Assembly: GCA_024642335.1 (NCBI GenBank)
Contig: JAHEBH010000003.1
Coordinates: 7,688 to 71,687, forward strand
Origin: Erythrobacter sp.
GTDB taxonomy: Bacteria > Pseudomonadota > Alphaproteobacteria > Sphingomonadales > Sphingomonadaceae
DNA length: 64,000 bases
Reading direction: 5' to 3'
In this document: piece after piece, positions 58,116-64,000 of the stretch
Layout of the letters: each line of letters begins with the position of its first letter
Numbering within the stretch: the stretch's first letter is position 1
Program-made: the position numbers and the translations under genes
The notes under the pieces: model-generated
Seen by the model: only the letters and a program-made list of their open reading frames with translations
Told to the model about the DNA's origin: nothing
Databases searched by the model: none

Positions 58116-60467
58116 TTAATCTTCACCCTTCTTCTGTGCTTCGGGCTTTTTCTTCGCGGCAGGCTTTTTCGCCGATTTCTTCGCCTTGGCCTTGGGCGCT
58201 GCCGCTGTGAGTTCGAAGACGAGCCTGTCGTCCTTCAGGCTCACGTGCACTTCGCCGCCCTGGGCCAGCTTGCCGAACAGCAGTTCTTCGGCCAGCGGCT
58301 GCTTGACCTTTTCCTGCAACAGGCGCGCCATCGGGCGGGCGCCCATCATCTTGTCGTAACCGCGCTTGGCCAGCCATTCGCGCGCATCGCCATCGAACTG
58401 GATATGCACGTTCTGTTCGGCCAGCTGCAGTTCCAGCTGCAGGATGAACTTGTCGACCACGCGGCTGACCGTTTCGGTGCCAAGATAATCGAACGGGACG
58501 ATGGCATCGAGGCGGTTGCGGAATTCGGGGGTGAACATCTTCTTCACCGCCTCTTCCTGCGCCTCGGTCTTGGTGCCCGCGCCAAAACCGATACCCTGCT
58601 TGGCCATGTCGGAAGCGCCGGCATTGGTCGTCATGATCAGCACGACATTGCGGAAATCCACCGTCTTGCCGTGATGGTCGGTCAGGCGGCCATTATCCAT
58701 CACCTGCAGCAATATGTTGAACAGGTCGGGATGCGCCTTCTCGATTTCGTCGAGCAGCAGCACGCAATGCGGGTGCTGGTCGATGGCATCGGTCAGCAAA
58801 CCGCCCTGGTCATAGCCGACATAGCCCGGAGGCGCGCCGATCAGGCGCGAGACGCTGTGGCGCTCCATATATTCGGACATGTCGAAGCGCTTGAGCTCGA
58901 TCCCCATGATCGAGGCGAGCTGGCGCGCCACTTCCGTCTTGCCGACGCCGGTGGGGCCGGAGAAGAGGAAGCTGCCGATCGGCTTGTCCGCATCGCGCAG
59001 GCCCGCACGCGACAGCTTCATCGCGGTGGCAAGCTTCCCGATTGCCGCATCCTGGCCGAATACGACCCGCTTCAGGTCCTTCTCGAGGCTGGCGAGCGCG
59101 GCCTTGTCGTCCTTGCTGACGGATTTCGGGGGGATGCGCGCCATGGTGGCGATCACCTTCTCGATATCCTTGGTGGTGATGGTCTTCTTGCGGCGGCTGG
59201 GCGGCACCAGCATCTGCATCGCGCCGACCTCGTCGATCACGTCGATCGCCTTGTCGGGCAATTTGCGATCATTGATGTAGCGCGCGCTCATTTCCACCGC
59301 CGTCTTGATCGCATCGGGCGTGTAACGGACCTTGTGGTGCTCCTCGAAGGCCGTGCGCAGGCCCCTGAGGATCTTGATCGTATCCTCGATCGTCGGTTCG
59401 TTCACGTCGATCTTCTGGAACCGGCGCAGCAGGGCGCGGTCCTTCTCGAAGTGGTTGCGGAATTCCTTGTAGGTGGTCGAACCGATGCAGCGGATCGCGC
59501 CGTTGGAAAGCGCGGGCTTGAGCAGGTTGGACGCATCCATCGCCCCGCCGCTGGTCGCGCCTGCACCGATCACCGTGTGGATTTCATCAATAAAAAGAAC
59601 GGCGTCGGGCATCTTCTCGAGTTCGTTGACGACCTGCTTGAGCCGTTCCTCGAAATCGCCGCGATAGCGTGTGCCGGCCAGCAGCGCGCCCATGTCGAGC
59701 GAGTAGATCACCGCATCCTGCAGCACTTCGGGCACATCGCCTTCGACGATCTTGCGCGCCAGGCCCTCGGCAATCGCCGTCTTGCCCACCCCCGGATCGC
59801 CGACATAGAGCGGGTTGTTCTTCGAACGGCGGCAGAGGATCTGGATCGTGCGGTCAACTTCCGGCCCGCGGCCGATCAGCGGATCGACCTTCCCGTCCAG
59901 AGCCTTCTGGTTGAGGTTGACGCAGAACTGGTCGAGCGCGGATTCCTTTTTGGCCTTTTCGGGCTTGTCTTCGGTCCGCGCCTCGCTGTCTTCAGCCCCT
60001 GCGGGCGGGCGGGTCTCCACCTGGCGGCCACCCTTGCCGATGCCGTGGCTGATGAAGCTGACCGCATCGAGTCGGCTCATGTCCTGCTGCTGCAGGAAAT
60101 AGACCGCATAGGAATCGCGTTCGGAAAACAGCGCAACCAGTACATTGGCGCCGGTCACCGTATCCTTGCCGCTCGACTGCACATGCAGGATGGCGCGCTG
60201 GATCACGCGCTGGAACCCTGCCGTGGGCTGCGGATCGGCATCATCCTCTGTCTTGAGCGACTGATATTCCTGGTCGAGATACTGTTGCACCACCTGGCGC
60301 AATTCGCCCAGGTCGACACCGCAGGCGGTCATCACTTCTGCCGCATCCTCATCATCGATCAGGGCAAGCAGAAGGTGTTCCAGCGTCGCATATTCGTGGC
60401 TGCGATCCGTCGCGTGCTGGAGCGCGGTGTGGAGAGTCTTCTCTAGGTTTTGCGCAAAGCTAGGCAT
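58116..60467 (-). CDS. clpA: ATP-dependent Clp protease ATP-binding subunit ClpA
   Basis: MPSFAQNLEKTLHTALQHATDRSHEYATLEHLLLALIDDEDA; NNPLYVGDPGVGKTAIAEGLARKIV; GSFLFSGPTGVGKTEVARQLASIMG; GIGFGAGTKTEAQEEAVKKMFTPEFRNRLDAIVPF. Confidence 0.98.
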   Translation of the reverse strand: MPSFAQNLEKTLHTALQHATDRSHEYATLEHLLLALIDDEDAAEVMTACGVDLGELRQVVQQYLDQEYQSLKTEDDADPQPTAGFQRVIQRAILHVQSSGKDTVTGANVLVALFSERDSYAVYFLQQQDMSRLDAVSFISHGIGKGGRQVETRPPAGAEDSEARTEDKPEKAKKESALDQFCVNLNQKALDGKVDPLIGRGPEVDRTIQILCRRSKNNPLYVGDPGVGKTAIAEGLARKIVEGDVPEVLQDAVIYSLDMGALLAGTRYRGDFEERLKQVVNELEKMPDAVLFIDEIHTVIGAGATSGGAMDASNLLKPALSNGAIRCIGSTTYKEFRNHFEKDRALLRRFQKIDVNEPTIEDTIKILRGLRTAFEEHHKVRYTPDAIKTAVEMSARYINDRKLPDKAIDVIDEVGAMQMLVPPSRRKKTITTKDIEKVIATMARIPPKSVSKDDKAALASLEKDLKRVVFGQDAAIGKLATAMKLSRAGLRDADKPIGSFLFSGPTGVGKTEVARQLASIMGIELKRFDMSEYMERHSVSRLIGAPPGYVGYDQGGLLTDAIDQHPHCVLLLDEIEKAHPDLFNILLQVMDNGRLTDHHGKTVDFRNVVLIMTTNAGASDMAKQGIGFGAGTKTEAQEEAVKKMFTPEFRNRLDAIVPFDYLGTETVSRVVDKFILQLELQLAEQNVHIQFDGDAREWLAKRGYDKMMGARPMARLLQEKVKQPLAEELLFGKLAQGGEVHVSLKDDRLVFELTAAAPKAKAKKSAKKPAAKKKPEAQKKGED

Positions 60468-60656
60468 GTGTTCCTGTCCGTTGGACCGATCATATGGTCC
60501 GAATGGTTTCTATTGTGCGAACGCCGCCCCTCGCCCTGTGCGTTATGCGCTCGGTGGAAATCTGTGGCCAGGTATTTGCCGGCTCTTGTGCGTATATCAT
60601 CGATATGGTGTGCCGAAGCACGATTGCGAGAGTTCGGGAGGGCCCTGCCGGCCGCA

Positions 60657-60863
60657 TCAGTCAGATTCTCGCGGTCTGAACAGCGCATCGGCCAGCTTTC
60701 GGTGGTCCGCCGCCTTGGCGTGATGCGCCTTTACCCGTGCGATTTCCGCTTCCAGCAACCGGATGCGCTCCATCAGCTCGTCCTGCGAATAGGTATCGAG
60801 CGCTTCCTTGGCCAATTGGCTCGCCGCATCGCTGCGGATCCGGGGAAGATTGTCTTCATCCAT
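60657..60863 (-). CDS. DUF1192-family small protein
   Basis: MDEDNLPRIRSDAASQLAKEALDTYSQDELMERIRLLEAEIARVKAHHAKAADHRKLADALFR. Confidence 0.82.
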   Translation of the reverse strand: MDEDNLPRIRSDAASQLAKEALDTYSQDELMERIRLLEAEIARVKAHHAKAADHRKLADALFRPRESD

Positions 60864-60940
60864 GATGCCCGAACATCGCCAGCGTCCCGCTTGCTGTCAA
60901 TGGTTTGCGCATCTAGGGGTGTGGAGGATGTGACGGCCCG

Positions 60941-61981
60941 ATGCGAGGCCCGATCGGGGGGAGTGCGGTGACAGAAATTCCGGCAAGAATGGCGGCTATC
61001 GGGATTTCCGCTCCCGGCGGGCCGGAAGTGCTGCAATTGCAGGAAGTTGCGGTTCCTCGGCCGGGGCCGGGCCAGGTTCTTATCGCGGTCAGCCACGCCG
61101 GGGTGAATCGTCCCGATTGCCTGCAGCGGCAGGGCGTCTATCCGCCGCCGCCAGGCGCTTCTCAGCTGCCGGGCCTCGAAGTTGCAGGCGAAGTGGTGGC
61201 GCTGGGTGAGGGGGTGCTGCCCGAACTGCTGGGCCAGCCGGTCTGTGCGCTGGTCAATGGCGGGGGCTATGCGCAATATTGCCTGGCCATGGTGGGCCAT
61301 TGCCTGCCGGTGCCGGAAGGGCCTTCAATGGCAGAGGCCGCGGCCATGCCCGAGACGCTGTTCACCGTATGGCACAATGTCTTCCAGCGCGGGGCGATCC
61401 GCGATGGCGAGGCGCTGCTCGTTCACGGCGGGACGAGCGGGATTGGCAGCATGGCGATCAAGCTGGCCAAGCTGTTCGGGATCACCGTGATCGCCACTTG
61501 CGGCAGCGACGCAAAATGCGCACAGGCGCGGGGGCTTGGTGCCGACCTCGCGGTCAATTACCGCTCGCAGGATTTCGGAGAGAAGGTTCGCGCCTTCACC
61601 GATGGGCGCGGGGCCGACGTGATCCTCGATGTGGTTGCGGGCGAATACACACAGCGCAACCTTGATTGCCTTGCGGTCGACGGGCGCCTCGTTACCATCG
61701 CCACGCTTGGCGGGACCAGGGCGGAGATCAATGTGGTGAAACTGATGGTGCGGCGCCAGACGCTGACAGGCTCCACGCTGCGGCCACGAACCGACGCGTT
61801 CAAGGCCCTTCTGGCGGACGAGATCGCCCTTGAAGTCTGGCCGCTGGTCGAGAGCGGCGAGCTGCGCCCGCAGATGGACCGCACCTATTCGCTGGCCGAG
61901 GCCGCCAAAGCGCACAGGCGCATGGAAGCGGGCGAACATTTCGGAAAAATGGTTTTACAGATCGGAGATTGCGCATCGTGA
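60941..61981 (+). CDS. NAD(P)H-quinone oxidoreductase (PIG3-type MDR family); start may be the GTG at 60968
   Basis: GPGQVLIAVSHAGVNRPDCLQRQGVYPPPPGASQLPGLEVAGEVVALGEGV; ALLVHGGTSGIGSMAIKLAKLFG; VDGRLVTIATLGGTRAEINVVKLMVRRQTLTGSTLRPR. Confidence 0.94.
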   Translation: MRGPIGGSAVTEIPARMAAIGISAPGGPEVLQLQEVAVPRPGPGQVLIAVSHAGVNRPDCLQRQGVYPPPPGASQLPGLEVAGEVVALGEGVLPELLGQPVCALVNGGGYAQYCLAMVGHCLPVPEGPSMAEAAAMPETLFTVWHNVFQRGAIRDGEALLVHGGTSGIGSMAIKLAKLFGITVIATCGSDAKCAQARGLGADLAVNYRSQDFGEKVRAFTDGRGADVILDVVAGEYTQRNLDCLAVDGRLVTIATLGGTRAEINVVKLMVRRQTLTGSTLRPRTDAFKALLADEIALEVWPLVESGELRPQMDRTYSLAEAAKAHRRMEAGEHFGKMVLQIGDCAS

Positions 61982-62874
61982 CCCACCACCACTGGACCCG
62001 CGAGGAACTCTATGCCCGCGCTGACGCCTATCTCGATGCGCTGGTCGACAAGGACCCGTCGCAGCTCGACTTTGCGGACAATGCCATCTTCACGGAGAAC
62101 AACGTCCAGCTGCGCGTTGGTGACGGATTGTGGAACACCATCTCCGCCCGCCGCGACAATTACGATCTCAAATGCGCCGATTGTGCGCACGGGCAGGTCA
62201 GCTGGTTCGGTATTGTCGAGGAATATGGCCACCCGGCGATCATGGGCCTGCGTCTTGCCTTTGATGGCGATTTGATCAGCGAGGTCGAGACCACCGTCTG
62301 CCGCGAAATGGAATTCGGCCCCTTCCCCAGCATCGAAGGTTATGAGGCGCCGCGTGCCCTGATGCTCGCCGATGTGCCGGAAGAACAGCGCGTTTCGCGC
62401 GAGGAAATGATCGCCATTGCCAATGGCTATTTCGAGACGCTCGAACTCAATGACGGCACGCTGCACACCGAATTCACCGATGATTGCGACCGTATCGAGA
62501 ACGGCTTGCAGACCACCAATGTCGAGATCGAAGGCTACCCCATCGCCCGCATGGGCACGGCGGACCAGTTCCGGTTGGGGCAATATATCTATGATGATCG
62601 CCTGCGCGATCGGCGCTTCCCGCTGGTGGATGAAGAGAAGGGCATCGTCTGCGCCGCCGGCTTCATCGACCATGCAGGCAAGGTGATGGACATCACATGG
62701 ACAGATGGCAGCACGCACAAGTCGATCTTCCACTTCCCGCACAGCTTCGTGCTGCTCGAACTGTTCAAGATCGTCGATGGCAAGATTGCCGGTGTCGAGG
62801 CAGTCTTCGTTACCGTGCCCTACAACATGGTTTCGCCGTGGATCGGGCGGCAGGCCTATGTGATCGACGGGTAG
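61978..62874 (+). CDS. Conserved protein, possible NTF2-/SnoaL-like fold
   Basis: WTREELYARADAYLDALVDKDPSQLDFADNAIFTENNVQLRVGDGLWNTISARRDNYDLKCADCAHGQVSWFGIVEEYGHPAIMGLRLAFDGDLISEVETTV; fold assignment tentative. Confidence 0.7.
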   Translation: MTHHHWTREELYARADAYLDALVDKDPSQLDFADNAIFTENNVQLRVGDGLWNTISARRDNYDLKCADCAHGQVSWFGIVEEYGHPAIMGLRLAFDGDLISEVETTVCREMEFGPFPSIEGYEAPRALMLADVPEEQRVSREEMIAIANGYFETLELNDGTLHTEFTDDCDRIENGLQTTNVEIEGYPIARMGTADQFRLGQYIYDDRLRDRRFPLVDEEKGIVCAAGFIDHAGKVMDITWTDGSTHKSIFHFPHSFVLLELFKIVDGKIAGVEAVFVTVPYNMVSPWIGRQAYVIDG

Positions 62875-62969
62875 TCCGGCGCGCCTTCAAACCGTCACAC
62901 TGTCCGCATTCTGACGCGAAACTGTGAGTCCCCTGTCATAATCGCCGCTTAGGGATCCTCAGCCAGACC

Positions 62970-63908
62970 ATGGCTGCACAGGATTACAAGCGCATGTTCG
63001 GCGAATACCTGGAAGGCGATTTCGGCAGTAGCATTCCGATCCCTTCGGTTCCCGATTTTGAGCGGCATGAGCCCGCCGTGCCCGAACCCAGGCGGGGCGA
63101 GCGGCGCAAATACCGCACGATCTGGATCAGCGATGTCCATCTGGGCACCAAGGGCTGCAATGCAGAACTGCTGATCGACTTCCTCGACAATACCGATAGC
63201 GAGACCATGTATCTCGTCGGCGACATCATCGATGGCTGGCGGCTGAAGAAGAAGTTCTACTGGCCCGACACGCATAACGACATTGTCTGGCGCATCCTCA
63301 AGCGCGCCAAGCGCGGCACGCGGATCGTCTATATTCCCGGCAACCATGACGAAATGTTCCGCCAGTTCAGCGGGCTCAATTTCGGCGGCGTCGAGATCCG
63401 GCGCGCGGCATTTCACGATACTGCGGATGGTCGCCGCCTGATGGTGCTGCATGGCGATGAATTCGATGCCGTGATGCTGGCGCACCGCTGGCTCGCCGTG
63501 GTAGGCGATTCGCTTTACATCGCCTCCATGGCGCTCAGCCGCTGGGTCAATGCGGTGCGTCGCCGGCTCGGCCTGCCCTATTGGTCGCTCTCCAACATGG
63601 CCAAGCACAAGGTCAAGAACGCGGTCGAATTCATCTCCCGTTACGAGGAGGTCGTGGCACGCGCCGCTGCGCAGCGCGGCGTCGATGGCGTGGTCTGCGG
63701 CCACATCCACACCGCCGAACACCGCATGTTCGACGGCATCGAATACTGGAATGACGGCGATTGGGTGGAAGGCTGTAACGCGCTGGTCGAACATGCGGAC
63801 GGCCGCATGGAGATCCTTCACTGGCCGGAAGAAATGGCGCGGCGCGAACAGGATGCTGCTGCCGACACGACATTCGAAAGCGCGGCAAGGGTCGCCCGCG
63901 CGGCCTGA
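62970..63908 (+). CDS. UDP-2,3-diacylglucosamine diphosphatase-like metallophosphatase
   Basis: RTIWISDVHLGTKGCNAELLIDFLDNTDSETMYLVGDIIDGWRLKKKFYWPDTHNDIVWRILKRAKRGTRIVYIPGNHDEMFRQF; CGHIHTAEHRMF. Confidence 0.93.
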   Translation: MAAQDYKRMFGEYLEGDFGSSIPIPSVPDFERHEPAVPEPRRGERRKYRTIWISDVHLGTKGCNAELLIDFLDNTDSETMYLVGDIIDGWRLKKKFYWPDTHNDIVWRILKRAKRGTRIVYIPGNHDEMFRQFSGLNFGGVEIRRAAFHDTADGRRLMVLHGDEFDAVMLAHRWLAVVGDSLYIASMALSRWVNAVRRRLGLPYWSLSNMAKHKVKNAVEFISRYEEVVARAAAQRGVDGVVCGHIHTAEHRMFDGIEYWNDGDWVEGCNALVEHADGRMEILHWPEEMARREQDAAADTTFESAARVARAA

Positions 63909-63945
63909 CCCCCAAAAGCAGACTCCTGAGAGAAAGAGCCGCAGC

Positions 63946-64000
63946 ATGAGGATTGCCCTGATCACCGACGCCTGGAAGCCGCAGGTCAACGGCGTAGGGC
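63946..64000 (+). CDS. 5' fragment of a glycosyltransferase (GT4-like), truncated by the window edge
   Basis: MRIALITDAWKPQVNGVG, typical N-terminus of GT4 enzymes. Confidence 0.7.
   Translation, partial: MRIALITDAWKPQVNGVG

Noticed and set aside
58245-60446. 733-aa plus-strand ORF opposite clpA
   Set aside because: Antisense shadow of a high-GC coding gene; low-complexity His/Arg/Asp composition, no recognisable motifs, while clpA on the minus strand is unambiguous.

Overview
This 64 kb window comes from a GC-rich alphaproteobacterial chromosome. Gene content and synteny suggest a sphingomonad/Erythrobacter-type organism (inference; no search was run). It is densely packed with mostly single-copy housekeeping genes. 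I see no phage, transposase, CRISPR array, rRNA or convincing tRNA. The organising feature appears to be the chromosome replication origin. At about 29.2-29.5 kb there is an AT-island/DnaA-box-like/iteron-bearing intergenic region between the PPSR (RP001/DUF299-type) gene and hemE, which is the position of Cori in Caulobacter. Flanking genes read outward on both sides: dnaQ-coaE-aroE-maf-PPSR to the left, and [31 protein letters not shown] to the right. Three parS-like 16-mers (GTTYCACGTGRAAC core) lie at 34.1, 36.2 and 36.6 kb, and a PopZ-like DUF2497 gene lies at 19.8 kb. The window may therefore hold most of an origin-segregation-anchoring module. Other signals not explained by the coding annotation are: a pseudoknot-topology RNA leader upstream of rplM-rpsI; a hairpin repeat family with compensatory stem changes and a conserved CYTGT loop (27-114 and 22683-22701); an orphan intrinsic terminator implying a short minus-strand transcript upstream of pyrD; and an RBS-sequestering hairpin in front of a LytS-like histidine kinase.
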